From: Symsagittifera roscoffensis | Lineage: Eukaryota > Xenacoelomorpha > Acoela > Convolutidae | NCBI RefSeq assembly: GCF_963678635.1 | Contig: NC_087063.1 | Coordinates: 79,569,617-79,633,616 of the forward strand | Length of the DNA: 64,000 bases | Direction: 5' to 3' | Shown here: piece after piece, positions 12,190 through 25,574 of the stretch | Layout: every line of letters starts with the position of its first letter | How positions within the stretch are numbered: position 1 is the stretch's first letter | Notes under the pieces: generated by a model | What the model saw: only the letters and a program-made list of their open reading frames with translations | The model's database searches: none | What the model was told of the DNA's origin: nothing | Position numbers and translations under genes: made by a program

Positions 12190-14565
12190 ATCATTGGTTC
12201 CATCCACATGCTCTAAACCAAAGATTTTGCTCCATGAGTTTTTGCTACTATTACTGAGGCTAAGAAAGCGGGTAAAGCGAGTAGACGAGCGGAAGAAACG
12301 CCCAAGCCATCTTTGGCTGCCGGGAGAACTGCTTGTAAAAACTGGCTATCATCCATTTTCACATTAGTGACCTTGCATAACAAATTTCTTAGTAATTTTT
12401 CGTAGCGTTCCAAAAAATCTTTTTGCAAAAAACAAGGGGTCGTATGCAAAAAAAGAGGAGTTTTGGCATGCTAAAGCAATTTTTCAGAAGGTAAAAACCA
12501 TAATGGGCGTCTAGTTTGTCAATGACATCCGAGATGTTTTCAGGCTCTTTAATTTTTTTGTCGAGCAATTCTTTTCTGCAAATTTGCCGATTGGAGATCC
12601 TAAAATGAGAAGATCTTCTTTTGTTTTTGTTTTTATTTTGGGGCATATTTTTCGAAATTGTGTTAAAATTGAATTATACTGTGTACTCGTAGTCGGTCCC
12701 AAAAAACAAAGTTCGCACTTCTCAGTGTTCAAGCTCAGGCCGTAAATTTGTTCCGATTTCAGATTGTTTTTAAGGTCTCGGAGTACTACCTTATAGTCAT
12801 CGGATAAATTTCGATCATCTAAATACCAGATGTTAATTTTCGACTCCAGCTGTTTGACTAGTGTCTGAATTGTTTCCGCAAAAAGGGGTGGGGCTTCAGG
12901 ATCACCTTGCTGAGGTCCGTCTTCTGACATTATGACAGCTTCCGTAAAAAAGGTAACTAGGTTTAGTATACGCGCAATGGGTGTAATTATACAATTCGGG
13001 GCGATTTGAATAAACATGATTCAGCATTGTTTCTCTATTTAGAGAGTTAAAGGCATTCTTAAAATCTAGTTAGAAAAGAAGAGTGCTTTTTGGATTGCCG
13101 TCGCGTTCAATTAGGTTTCGAAACGAGTGTGGAACTATTTCTGCTCCTCTTTTGGTACCGCATTGTACCTGTACATTTCCGAAAAAATTTGTAGCTCGGA
13201 GAGGGCCTTGCTTACAGCGCATTTGGACGCGATACGTCTCAGCGTGTTGACTATGGTAATCGGGTCTCAACCCTGCGTCTATCTTTATGAGGGCAATAAG
13301 CTTTGCGCCAAAAAAGAAAAATCTTAGGAGTTTGGGTATTTTGCCATCTCCAATGAGGTTTATCAGCTTAGTAAGCGATTTCAGAAAATTAAGTCCTGCA
13401 CTGCATTCGACTTACTAACAAGATTTTTTAAAATTAGAGGAACTATTTTATCAGGACTGCTGCTGATTTGTTCGGAAAGGACATTATCGCTTTGTACAAG
13501 TCGAATTCGGTTACGAAAAAACTATCTAAACTTTCTGGATTTGGAGCTGCAAATTTGGCTCGCTGAGGGTGCTTAGAAATTTTTTTTTGATAGTTATCAG
13601 TTGAAAAAGGAACAATTTTGTCATCCGAAGCAGCAAGCTTTATCCCTCCCTTTAAATTTCCTTCATCGAGCTTACTACTTATAAGCTTTATTCCCTGCTC
13701 GAGGTCACTCAGAGGCAGACTTGAATTTTTGGGATGGCGTTTTGGAAGTGAATGTCATTTGCTCGAATTTTTTTTATTTATCAAAGAACTAATGCGTGCG
13801 GTCTGTTTGCGTCCACTTCCGTTCGGTTGCTCCAAAATAACAAGAACGACGTTTACAAATTTTAGCCATTTTGTAACATCTTTTATCTCTTAGTAGATGT
13901 CGTTTATTTTGTTCGACTCACTTTCAGCCAACGGAACACGCGAGTCTTATGGTACTCTCTTGAGTACTCGGACATTTGAGATGGCTGTGTTAACATAATT
14001 GTCTAGCACTAAATCATTACCTATTGTTGCTTTATTAACAGATTTTACATCAACGCATATAGGACACTGAAACCATTGGGTTTTCTTAGAGTCGCTAAGA
14101 GAAATATTTACACAACTGATATGATACCAACTAAAACAACAGTCACATCCAATCGAATTTATCCGGCCTGAAGGTTTTAAGCAATCTTTGCTTGTACCCT
14201 CTTTGTTGTTTTTCCTCATCTTGACGCAGCATAAAGGTAAAAAAACAGGATTTTTACTGGACTTTAGGGAACTGAACTAACTCATGATGAGCGCTTAGTG
14301 GGAATATAATAAATCAGCAAATGAAAAAAAATTAAAAGACAATTAAGTTAAATTAAATTTTAAATTTGAAATACAAAAATCAAAAACAAGGAACAATCTC
14401 ACCTGAGGTCAGTAGATCCAGCGGAGCACCACCAGTTTCTTCAAGCCTGTTCTAGTTTCCCACCTCCCCACAGAACGCCACTTTGTCTCTAAAATCACTC
14501 AGAGGGCGCTCCACAAACATCAAACATAACAAATTTATTTATTAAGTTTATCACAACAACTAGTC
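12190..14565 (-). mobile_element. PHD-finger / reverse-transcriptase LINE (copy 2), decayed
   Basis: Read on the minus strand, this element starts with the PHD-finger ORF (14219-13947). It is followed by frameshifted reverse transcriptase: GAKLIAL (about 13300), the palm strand LDFKNAFNSL (about 13075-13045), the QQGDPEAPPLF loop (about 12910-12880) and the catalytic box IWYLDD (about 12835-12815), then LNTEKCELCFLG. The 3' end sits inside a satellite monomer at about 12189. There are several frameshifts and stops, so it is inactive. QQGDP plus YLDD marks a non-LTR reverse transcriptase; I did not assign the clade. Confidence 0.8.
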
Positions 14566-14569
14566 TAAA

Positions 14570-17500
14570 AGTTGTCCGCTCTAATGAAGTAGCTCCTTAG
14601 TTGTCGTTCCTTAGTTGTCGCTCTAATGAAAAAATGAGCAAAAACGTTTGTGACTACTGAATTTCTACAGTGATACTTTTTTCTGATACAAATTTAAGGA
14701 CGAAGCATCTTCTGAACGGATGCTTCCCAAAACCTGTTGCCTCGATTAAAGTTGTTTTCGAGAAGAAAGTAAGTTTTTAAAAAAGGACGAAAAATCTAAA
14801 CATTGACTTGCTGATGGCAATAACTTTGTGTTATTTTTTTGGCGTAAGAATTTTGATGAGCTTCACAGAACCCGTTCTACACATTGAAAACAATATCTCA
14901 GACTTCGGAGGTTAGTTTTCGAGAAGAGTAAATAATTCAAAAAACCGTCAAAAATTGAAAAATTGATATTTCCGAGACCCATAAGTTCTTGTGTAACAAA
15001 AATTGGGCGTAGCCGCTGAAACATTGGAGCTTTTATAACCCACAATGTTCGATTGAATCTATAATCTCATATTTGGTTGGTAGTTTTTTGAGAAAATGTG
15101 AAGAGTGTTAACCCAAAGCCTTAGTTCTCGCTCTAATAAAAAATGAGCCAAAAATTTTTTGACTTTTGAATTTTTTCAGAATTTATTTTCTTGTCATAAG
15201 TTAAAGGACGGAGCTTTTTATGCGCGGAGGCTTCCTAAAACTTGTTGGCCAATTAAAGTTGTTTTCGAGAAGGAAAATGTTTCGATAAAAGGACAAGAAA
15301 TCGAAACATTGACTTTCTCATGGCAATAGCTGGGTTTTTTTGGCGTATTGAATCTATAATCTCAGACTCGGGACGGTAGTTTTTGAGAAAAACTTCGAAG
15401 AACGGTCAAAAAATTGGAATATTGACTTTTTCCAGGGTCATAAATTTAAATTTTTGCGAAAGGAAATGTGGAATTAACCAATTATTCAGAGGATTTTACA
15501 ATAACCCGTTCTACCCAAAAATCAAAAAATCGGATTCGTAAGGATAGTTTTTGAGAAAAATCGAAAAGCTTCAAAAAACGGTCAAAAAATCAAAAATTCG
15601 AATTTCTGAGGTTCATATTTTTTTTGTAAAAAAATTGAGGGAGCGACTTATGCAAAGGAGCGTTCTACAACCTGTTTTATCCATTGAATTCAAAATCTCA
15701 GGTTTGGGTTGGTATTTTTTGAGAAAATGTGAAGACTTAACTTACTCAAAACTTTAATTCTCGCTCTAATAAAAAATGAACGAAAAATTTTGTGATTTTT
15801 GAATTTTTCCAGAGATAATTCTCTTGGTATAAATTTTAGGACGCAGCATCGTATGCACGGAGGCTTCACAAAACCTGTTGCTTCGAGAAGAATCATCAAA
15901 ATTTCGAAAAAAAGACAAGAAAACGAAACAATGACTTTCTGATGGCAATAACTTTGTGTTGATTTTTTGGCGTTAAAATTTTGTGAGCTTCTATCCATTT
16001 TATCCATCCAAAAACAAAATCTCAGATTTCAGATTTTAGTTTTCTAGAAGAGTAAAAAAATTAAAAAAAGCCGTCGTTAATTGAAAAATGAATATTAGCG
16101 AGAGCCATACTTTCTTTTGTAAAAAAATTGGGCAAAGCCGCTGATGCATGGAAGCTTTTTACAACCCGTCATGTTTGGTTGAATCTATAGTCTCAGATTT
16201 GGGAGGGTTTTTTTCGAGAAAAAGTTTCAAAAACGGTCAAAAAACTGAAAAGTGATTTTTTCCAGGGTCTTAAATTTTTGCCTGAACAAGTTTGGGATTA
16301 ACTGCTTAGTCAGAAGATTTTCCATTAACCAGTTCTAGCCACAAAAACCGAAATATCGGATTCATGTGGATATTTTTTTGAAGAAAGACAAAAAGCTTCA
16401 AAAAAGATAAAAAAAACTGGGGTTCATACTATTTTGTGTCAAAAATTGGGGAACCGCTTATGCAGGGGAGCTTTCGACAACCTGTTCTGTCCATTGAAAT
16501 CAAGTATTCAGATTTGGTTTGGAAATTTTTGAGAATATGTGAAAATTTTTCACCCAAAACCCTAGTTGTTGCTCTAATGAAAAAATGACCAAAAACGTTT
16601 TAGAATACTGAGTTTCTACAGTGATACTTATTTTCTGATACAAATTTAAGGACGAAGCATCAATTGAACGGTTGCTTCCCAAAATCTGTTGCCTCGATTA
16701 AAGTTGTTTTCGAGAAGAATCAATGTTTCGAAAAAAGGAAAAGAAAAGGTAACATTGACTTTTTGATGGCAATAACTTTGTGTAAAATTTTTGGCGTAAG
16801 AAAATTTGTTGAGCTTCAAAGCACCCGTCCTACACATTGGAAACAAAATCTCAAATTTGGGAAGTAAGTTTTCGAGAAGAGTACAAGAGTCAAAAAACCG
16901 CCAAAAGGTCAAAAAATGGACATTTCCGAGAGCCATAAATTTTTGTACGATAAAAATTGCGCGTAGCCGCTGATGCAAGGGAGCTTTTTTGCAACCCGTC
17001 ATGTTTGATTGAAACTATATTCTCAGATTCGAGAGGATATTTTTTCGAGAAAAATTTCAAAAACGGTCAAAAAATGAAAAGTTGACTTTTCCAGTATCAT
17101 AAATTTTTGCGAGAACAAACTTGGGAGTATCCGCTCAAGCCAAGGAATTTTCAAAAACCGGTTCTACCTGCAAAAACCAAAATATTGGAATAGTGAGGAT
17201 AGTTTTTGAGAAAAATCAAAAAGCATAAAAAACGGTCAAAAAATCAAAAATTTGAGTTTCTGATTTTCATATTTTGTTTTATAAAAAAAATGGGAGGGCC
17301 GCTTATGCAAGGGAAATTTTTACAACGTGTTCTATCAATTAAATTCAAATTCTCAGATTTGGTTGGTAGTTTTTGAGAAAATGTGAAAAGTTTTTACCCA
17401 AAACCTTAATCCTCGCTCGTATAGAAAATGAGCGAAAACTTTTGTGAACTTTGACTTTTTCCAGAGATAACTTTCTTGCTATAAATTTTAGGATGCAGCA

Positions 17501-20500
17501 TTGTATGCACGGATGCTTTCTAAAACCTGTTGCCTCGATTAAAGTTGTTTTTGAGAAGAATCAATGTTTCGAAAAAAGGACAAGAAAGCGAAACATTGAC
17601 TTTCTGATGGCAATAATTTAGAGTTTAATTTTTGGCGTTAAAAAGTTTGATGAGCTTCACAGAACGCGTTCTACCCATTGGAAACAAAATCTCAGATTTC
17701 GGGGCTAGTTTTTGAGAAGAGTAAAAAAATTGAAAAACTGTCGAAAATTGAAAAATGGATATGTCCAAGAGCCATAACTTCTTGTGTAACAAAAATTGGG
17801 TGTAGCTGCTGATGCATGGGAGTTGTTCATAACCCATCATATTTGAAAAATTTCCACACAAAACGAAGCTTAGTTGTCGTTCTAATGAAAAATGAGCGAA
17901 AAGGTTTTGTGGTTTTTGAATTTTTCCAGAGATAATTCTTTTGGTATAAATTTTAGGACGCAGCATCTTATGCACGGAGGCTTCCCAAAACCTGTTGCCC
18001 AATTAAAGTTGTTTTCGAGAAGAATCAGTGTTTCGAAAAAAAGACAAGAAAGCGAAACATTGACTTTCTGATGGCAAAAACTTTGAGTTAATTGTTTGGC
18101 GTAAAAAATTTGCTGAGCTTCATAGAACCCATTCTACCCATTGAAAATAAAATCTCAGAATTGGGAAGTTAGTTTTCGAGAAAAGTAAAAGAGTCAAAAA
18201 ACCGTAAAAAATCGATAATAGGATATTTCCGAGTGCCATAGTTTCTCGTGTATGAAAATTGGACGTAGCCGCTGATGCATGAGAGTTTTTCACAGCCCGT
18301 GATAGTTGGTTGAAACTATAATCTCAGGTTCGAGAGGACAGTTTTCGAGAATAAGTTTCAAAAACGGTCAAAAATTTGAAAATTTGACTTTTTCCAGTGT
18401 CATAAATTTTTGCGAGAACAAATTTTGGAGTTACCGCTTAAGCCGAGATTTTTTTCAAAATCCAGTTCCACCCAAAAAAACCAAAAAATCGGATTCGTGA
18501 GGATAGTTTTTGAGAAAAATCAAAAAGCTTCAAAAATCTTTCAAAAAATCAAAATTTTCAGTTTCTGAGGTTAACAATTTTTTTGTAAAAAATTGGGGGA
18601 GCCGGTTATGCATGGGGGCTTTCTACAGCCTGTTCTATCGATTGAATTCAAATGCTCAGATTTTGTTGGTAGTTTTTGAGAAAATGTGAAAAGTCTTAAC
18701 CCAAAACCTTAGTTATCGCTCTAATAAAAAATGAGCGAAAACTTTTGTCACTTTTGAAATTTTCCAGAAATATTTTTCTTGGTATAAGTTTTAAGACGCA
18801 GCATCTTATGCGCGGAAGCTTCCCAAAACCTGTTGCCTCGATTAATGATGTTGTCCAGAAGAATCAAGGTTTCGAAAAAAGGACAAGGAAAAGAAACAAT
18901 GATTTTCTGATGGCAATAACTTTGAGTTAATGTTTTTGTGTAAAAAATTTGATGAGCTTCACAGAACTTGTTCTACCCGTTGAAAAAAAAGCACAGATTT
19001 CGGAAACTAGTTTGCGAGAAGCGCAAAAAAATCGAAAAACAGTGGAAAAATGAAAAGGGATATTTCTGAGAGCCATAACTTCTTGTGTAATAAAAATTGG
19101 GCGTAGCCGCTCATACATGGGAGTTATTCACAACCCGTCATGTTTGATTGAAGCTTTTTTCTCAGAATTGGGAGTATAGTTTTTGAGATAAAAATTCAAA
19201 AACGGTTAAAAAGTTGAAAAGTTGCCCTTTTCTAGGGTCATAAATTCAAATTTTTGCGAAAACAAATATGGAATTAACCACTTATGCAGAGGATTTCCAA
19301 TGACTCGTTCTACCCAAAAAAAAAAATCAAAACTAAAAAATGGCAGCTTCATAGAACTTGTTCTAGCCATTGAAAATAAAATCTCAGATTTGGGAGGTTA
19401 GTTTTCGAGAAGAATGAAAAATCAAAGAACCGTCAAAAAATCAAAAAATTGACATTTCCGAGCCATAAATTTTTGTGTAAAAAAATTGGGCGTAGCCGCT
19501 GGTGCATGGGAGCTTTTCACAACCCGTCTCATGTTTGGTTGAATCTATTGTCTCAGATTCGGGAGGGTACTTTTCGAGAAAAAGTTTCAAATACGGTCAA
19601 AAAACGGAAAAGTGATTTTTTCCAGGGTCTTAAATTTTTGCGAGAACAATTTTGGGAATAACCGCTTATGCAGAGGATTTTCCAAAAACTATTCTACCCA
19701 CAAAAACCAAAATATAGGATTCGTGAGGATCATTTTTTGAAGAAAGTCGAAAGGCTTCAAAAAACGGTCAAAAAACACAATTTTGAACTTCTGAGGTTCA
19801 CACTATTTTGTGTCAAAAAATTGGGGGAGCCGCTTATGCAGGGGAGCTTTCCACAAGCTGTTCTGTCCATTGAATTAGAATTCTCAGATTTGGGTTGGTA
19901 TTTTTTTGAGAAAATTTGAAAAGTTTTCAACCAAAACCTAGGTGTCGCTCTATTAAAAAACTGGTACAAGTTTTAGGACGCAGCAACTTATGCACGGAGG
20001 GTTCCCAAAACTTGTTGCCTCTATTAATGTTTTTTTCCGAGAAGAATCAAAGTTTCTGAAAAAGAACACGAAATTGGAGCATTGACTTTCTCATGGCAAA
20101 AACTTTGTGTTATGTTTTTGGCGTTAAAATTTTTTGAGCTTCACAGAACCCGTTCTATCCGTCGAAAACAAAATCTCAGATTTCGGAGTTTATTTTTTGA
20201 GAAGAGTACAAAAACCAAAAAAACATCGAAAATTGAATAATGGTTATCTCCGAGAGCCATAATTTCTTGTGTAATAAAAATTGGGCGTAGCAGCTGATGC
20301 ATGGGAGCTTTTTACAACCCGTCATGATTGATTGAGTCTTTAGTCTCAGATTCGGGAGGGTAGTTTTCGAAAAAGAAAGTTTCAAATAGGTCAAACAATT
20401 TGAAAGTTGACATTTTCCAGTCTCATAAGATTTTGCGAGAACAAATGTAGAGTTAACCGCTTATGCAGTGGATTTTCCAATAAACCTTTCTACCCAAAAA

Positions 20501-20790
20501 ACCAAAAGATTGGATTCGTGAGGATAATTTTTGAGAAAAATCAGAAAGCTTCAAAAAACGGTCAAAAAATCAAAATTTTGAGTTTCTGAGGTCCATAACT
20601 TTTTATGTAAAGAAATTGATCGTAGGCGCTTATGCAGGGCAGCTTTCCACAAGCTGTTGTATCCATTGAACTCAAATTCGGGTTGGTTTGTTTTTGAGAA
20701 AATGTGAAATCTAAACCCAAAACCTTAGTACCGCTCTAACAAAAAATGAGCGAAAACTTTTGTGACTCTCGAATTGTTCCTGAAATTATG
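14570..20790 (+). repeat. satellite array block 3, higher-order repeat of five ~168-bp monomers
   Basis: This is the largest block. One full unit can be followed from GCATCA near 16656. Type-1 monomer: GACGAAGCATC..GGTTGCTTCCC (16650). Type-2: GAGCTTCAAAGCACCCG (16811). Type-3: GCGTAGCCGCTGATGCA (16961). Type-4: CCGCTCAAGCCAAGG (17131). Type-5: GGGCCGCTTATGCAAGG (17297). The next type-1 starts at about 17495. Spacings are about 155, 154, 168, 168 and 198 bp, total about 840 bp. All monomers share CTCAGATT..GGAGG, TTTTCGAGAAAA and AAACGGTCAAAAAATC. Type-1 starts recur at about 15205, 15840, 16650, 17495, 17957, 18793 and 19977, so some units have lost monomers. Confidence 0.88.
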
Positions 20791-21400
20791 GCATAAAATT
20801 TCCTCGAATTTTTTTTTTCGAATGCTGTAGAAAGTAGGGTAAGGTAAAAGGAGACTTAGGACTTATGCAGGCACACAGGGTGAAGGGCTGAACTCCCATT
20901 GGTACTAGTTTCTTTAGAATTCATTAGAGTTGTTTTTGAAAAAGTTAAAACTTTCCAAAGTTTCGTCTCAAAAAAATTAATTAGAATAAAAGTTCGATCC
21001 CATTGATTTTCATAAAACCTGTTTCTGTCAAACAGCCTTTAGATTCATTTCCGATAGATCAACCTGAAAATCGGCTGAGCTCAACATAACCAGATAATAT
21101 ACATTCAAGTAAATGAATTCACTACTCACATCTGGACAACTACTCTGGAACTAACTCCAGACACAATTAAAAAAAAAAGTTTGTAAACTTTTGTAAGAAA
21201 AAACTTTTGTAAGAATAACTCAAAAAATTTTATGATAAGCTAAAGAAGGTTTTTGGACCGTGTGGTCGACTCAGTGGAAACTTTCGCAATCAAGGTTGCT
21301 CGTGGTCCACAGTCTGCACTCTGGTATCCACTTTTTGTGTTCTCCGTCAGAAACAATACATTTTTACTCAATGCAATATTTACCCCATGAAATGCGAATA
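20791..21400. other. linker between satellite and LINE copy A
   Basis: Its first part (to about 21135) is shared with 30250-30612. No coding feature was recognised. Confidence 0.5.
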
Positions 21401-21639
21401 AAAATTTGTCTCTCGTTAGATTTTAATTCACTCTCTCTCAATTGTCAAATTGGCTGTTCTGATTTTTGACTTTTTTTATTTCAATTGTCGCTAGAAACGT
21501 GAGAATGAAAGTTTCAAATCGATAATTGTAAAATTAAGTTTGAGTCAAAAACACATCAAACATCTTTCATAACACCGAATGGCGCAAACAAATTTCAAAA
21601 AGATACAAAAGACAAAACAGAGAAAACTGAAGGAAAGCT

Positions 21640-24600
21640 GCGACAAACAGTAGTTTTAATTTTTAAAAGGTGTACGCGTAAATTCTTTTGGCTCGCTGCC
21701 GCTTAGACTGATAACTAACTATGTAATGAGCTCTAAGCCAAACATTGGAACGCAAATTGAGCAAATCCTGCGAAAAATAATCCAAGTACAACCTGTTATA
21801 TAATTGTGAAACGCAACTTACGTAGTTTTCATTGTATAATCTGAAGGTGTTATAAGAACCTTCCTTATGAAAGTACTCGCTTGAGCAATAAAGCGATCGC
21901 AGGTGTAATTGAACTGGAAAAACGTCATCTCCTCTGTACAAGGACTCCGTTCGCTCACATGCAAAAAATAACCAAATTGGTGAATCAAGTAGCTTCAACT
22001 AAGTTGAGTATATGAATAAGATAGAAAACGACATGAAAGACCTCATTAAAAGTGTCATGGAAATAATCTGCATGTTCATAAAATCAAAAATTATCGAAAC
22101 GAAAAAACAAACACCAGTAAAAGACCAACATTGGGCAGTTGGCATACGCACGAAAAGAGTTCTGGAATCTGGATTCAAGATATGCAAAAAGATTGAAGAT
22201 GTACTGGATTATAGAAGAGATGAAACCGAGATAAGCGATCTGAACATAGTTTACCAAGTCAAGAAAACAAGAAAAGAACTGTCATTTTAAAGGTACCAAA
22301 CCCAATAAAAAAATAAAACAAAGATGGAATCAGCGGACATTTGAAGGCGAAAAACACACCACTATCCAAAGCAAAACTTTTTAAAAGAAAAAATTAAAAT
22401 GGAAAATGAGTCCTTATTAGAAAAATGACAGGTGATTGCAGATGGATTTGAAAATTTTTTTCTAAAAACTACTAGAGGAAAAACATTCCATCAAAACAAA
22501 AAAAATTGACGCTCTTCAATGAAAATGCAAACAACAGCGAAAAAATCTTTGACAGTCAATAAATAACCCATAAGGGAACTTGAAGGGTTTCGTGTTCATT
22601 TTTTGCAGCCTGGTTAATAGAAAAAAGCGCGTTAAAGATCATAAATGGTAAACGCCGATTGTTTTCTAAGCTAACAGAGACATGGTCGTACTCTGAACAA
22701 TATGATGGTGACCTAGTACTCGCAATCATCACAATCTATAGATCCCATAGATCCCACGGGAAATGTTTCATCGTTCATCGCTCTTGAAATCTCTTTTATC
22801 TCAGAGAAGATATCTCTGAGGACGACAAATGAGGAAAGTTTTCTGCCTGCATTTTTAAATACAATGACATGAGTGTCCAAGTGGTCTGTTTCTGCAACCA
22901 TCAAAATCTTCTTTATATAATTTCAAAAAAAGGAGGGACAGGAAAACTGAACTATTTGAAGACTTAAAAAGAAACTCCTGGTTTTGTGATTTTAAAATAA
23001 AAGATGGCGACTGGTGTGTCTTCATCTGTCAAAGCTTTGAAACACAAAAAAAACTTCAAAAGATAAACTTAGTCAACTTTCATACATCATCATCTGTGTT
23101 TTTGGACATAATGGTCACAAAACCAGCACAAAAACAAATTTGTCTAAAAATTAAAACTTTCCATCTTGGCTACTAACTACCAAAGAACAGATGTTTACTC
23201 GGCAACCCTCAGCCAATTTTTGGCAGATTTTGAAAAAATTTGTAGCAAAAATTATAAAAAACTCCTATTGAACAATTTTCCTGGAGTATAACAAACCTTC
23301 TAACTAAAAAATGCTTTGCAGGAAAAAAAAAATTATAGAAACAAACGCCGTGCTCAAAAAAGTCTCTTTGGATAAAACCAGATTTTTTCAACATTCTAAA
23401 AAAGTGAAAGTTGATAAGACACACCAAGTATGAAATGTGAACAACATAAACTGAAGATATATGCAAAACCAAGACAATGAAAGTCAAATTTAAACTCGAT
23501 TCGAAAAAAAGCCGTTACAAAATTTTCAGATATTTTTAAAGTAATTTTAACTCAGTTTCAAAAAACTATGCCTGTTCCTGCATCAGTAGGTATAAGGAAA
23601 GAAGTTGCGAACGTTCTATTTTCTAACTGTGAATCATGTTCGAAAGTTTTTTGATCAAAATTTTACCTATCATCAGCACTGGAAACGGATGATATGAAAA
23701 GAAATTTTGCAGCTTTTATATAACTTGAACACTACAACGAGCATTTTTCGATAGACTGTGCTAAACTAGAGAGGAATAAAGCAAGTGGAGCTGACATTGT
23801 CCCTCAATGTACTAAGAAAATTGCACTGGGAGCTGTTTTAGTTCCGCTAATTCAGTTTTTTAAATAAAATTGAGCAAACAGTTGTGTTTCCAGACAGCTG
23901 AAAACATAAATAGTAGGCCCTCCACATATAAAAAACGTTGAGAACTATCTGCAAGTATACTGACTCCCTATCAATTCAAAACTACTTGAAGTTGCTTCTT
24001 AATAGTTCTGTCCAGACACCTCCAAATGACTTTTCAGGAATTACAGAAAGTTTCATAAAAGTACGAATATTGCGTTTCACAGTTGCTAATAATCCTGGAC
24101 AAAGTATATCAGTCCACCGAAAAAAAGTCAAATCAATGTTACTCATACGAACTAAGAAAAGCTTGTGACTATGTAAAGCATCTTTTTATCTAACTTATTC
24201 AAGCTTGGAGTGTGAGGATGGATATACAATATTAGTACGCTTGTCTGATAAATCCCAAAAAGTCAGAGTTGGTGGTGAAATGTCCAGTCCGGTATAAGTA
24301 CCCCAAGTATCAGTTTTTGCTAATAAACTCTTGTTGTCTAAATCAATGATCGGCGTGAACTATGAGAGACTCTTTATCGACTTTTAAGCGCTGACGACGC
24401 TAAATTGATCCTAATTGACAAACCCAATCAGAATTTCTAATTCAGTTTGTCACGTGTTAAGAACTGAGCGTTGAACACAATTTATTTTTGAACGTGAGGG
24501 TGTACTCACTCTTTTTGATATCCGTTTAAGGCAAAGCCATGAGGTTTTTGTTTATGTTCAAAGAAAACTTATCATTATTGAAACCTAGAGTTAAAACGAA

Positions 24601-25107
24601 GCTATTCAAAATAACGATAATTCCTGTGGTGACATATGGTAGCCCCTGCTGGTACTGCGATGTAGAATTTTTTTTTGAAGAAATGAGAAAAAGAGAAAAT
24701 GTCCTATGAGAAGTGTGTTCAGTGATGAACAACGGCTACGATATGAATCCAAGCTACAAAGATGTTCTTCTTGCGACCGAGTTTCTGCCCATTTGGTTAT
24801 ACTTACACATACAAAACTGTCTACCATGGCACAAATGTATAAAAAGAGCCTACTAATCGGAGAATACATCGTCTTCAAACACATGAAACCACAATTATTG
24901 AAATGCGAGCAGAATTGTTCATAGCAGGTACGCTTGTCAACAGATTAACAAGGAATATTGAGCTCACAGAAGGAAACGGGGTGAAAAAAAACGAATTTTT
25001 ACTACCCACAGTGCCACAACGAAACTATCTGCAGTGCTTAGAGAATTTGAACGGCATGACTCATTTGCTGAAGGTAGAAGTTCCGGTCAGACAGGACCAA
25101 ATCCATC
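21640..25107 (+). mobile_element. LINE family X, copy A (degenerate EN-RT element)
   Basis: The plus-strand order fits an EN/RT non-LTR element. An ORF1-like Lys-rich region comes first (best at 22012-22290). The endonuclease hallmark LTETW follows at 22671-22685, then thumb/palm remnants, the catalytic ADDAKLI at 24390-24410, and the 3' RT region ITIIPVVTYG near 24612. FxDDAKL and LTETW together suggest the CR1/Jockey group. There are many stops and frameshifts. The element ends at about 25107 directly in a (TACA)n tail. The exact 5' end is unclear. Confidence 0.75.
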
Positions 25108-25574
25108 ATATATACAAACATACGTATAGACATACATACACACATACAAACATACATTTATATAAAGATACATACAAACATACATTTATATAAAGATACA
25201 TACAAACATACATACATTTATACGTGTATACATACATATATATATATACTCATACATACAGATATACTTTGATACACAGTTTTATACATACGTACAAACA
25301 TACCTACATACATACATAAATACACATATAAATTTATACATACCTACATGCATACATAGATACATACATACAAACATACATACATACATGCATTCATACA
25401 TACATACATACAAACATACATACATACATACATACATACATACCTAATTGTATTTATACATACATACATACATACATACATACAAACATACATACATACA
25501 TGCATTCATACATACATACATACAAACATACATACATACATACATACATACCTACATGTATTTATACATACATA
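25108..25574 (+). repeat. (TACA)n microsatellite, 3' tail of LINE copy A
   Basis: Imperfect tetranucleotide repeat (TACA/CATA) with scattered variants such as TTTATA and CAAA. It directly abuts the LINE 3' end on the left and the 5' end of another LINE copy on the right. Confidence 0.9.

Noticed and set aside
10036-14565. PHD finger considered as a host chromatin gene
   Set aside because: Found twice in satellite, with reverse-transcriptase motifs in the same orientation; a LINE origin explains it better.
15000-18500. A CENP-B-box-like site inside satellite monomers
   Set aside because: GATTCGTGAGGATAG and ATTCGGGAGG only partly resemble the box; the required CGGG spacing is not met.
14570-20790. 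Dozens of 60-125-codon ORFs in the satellite
   Set aside because: They recur because monomers recur, shift frame between monomers and show no domain.
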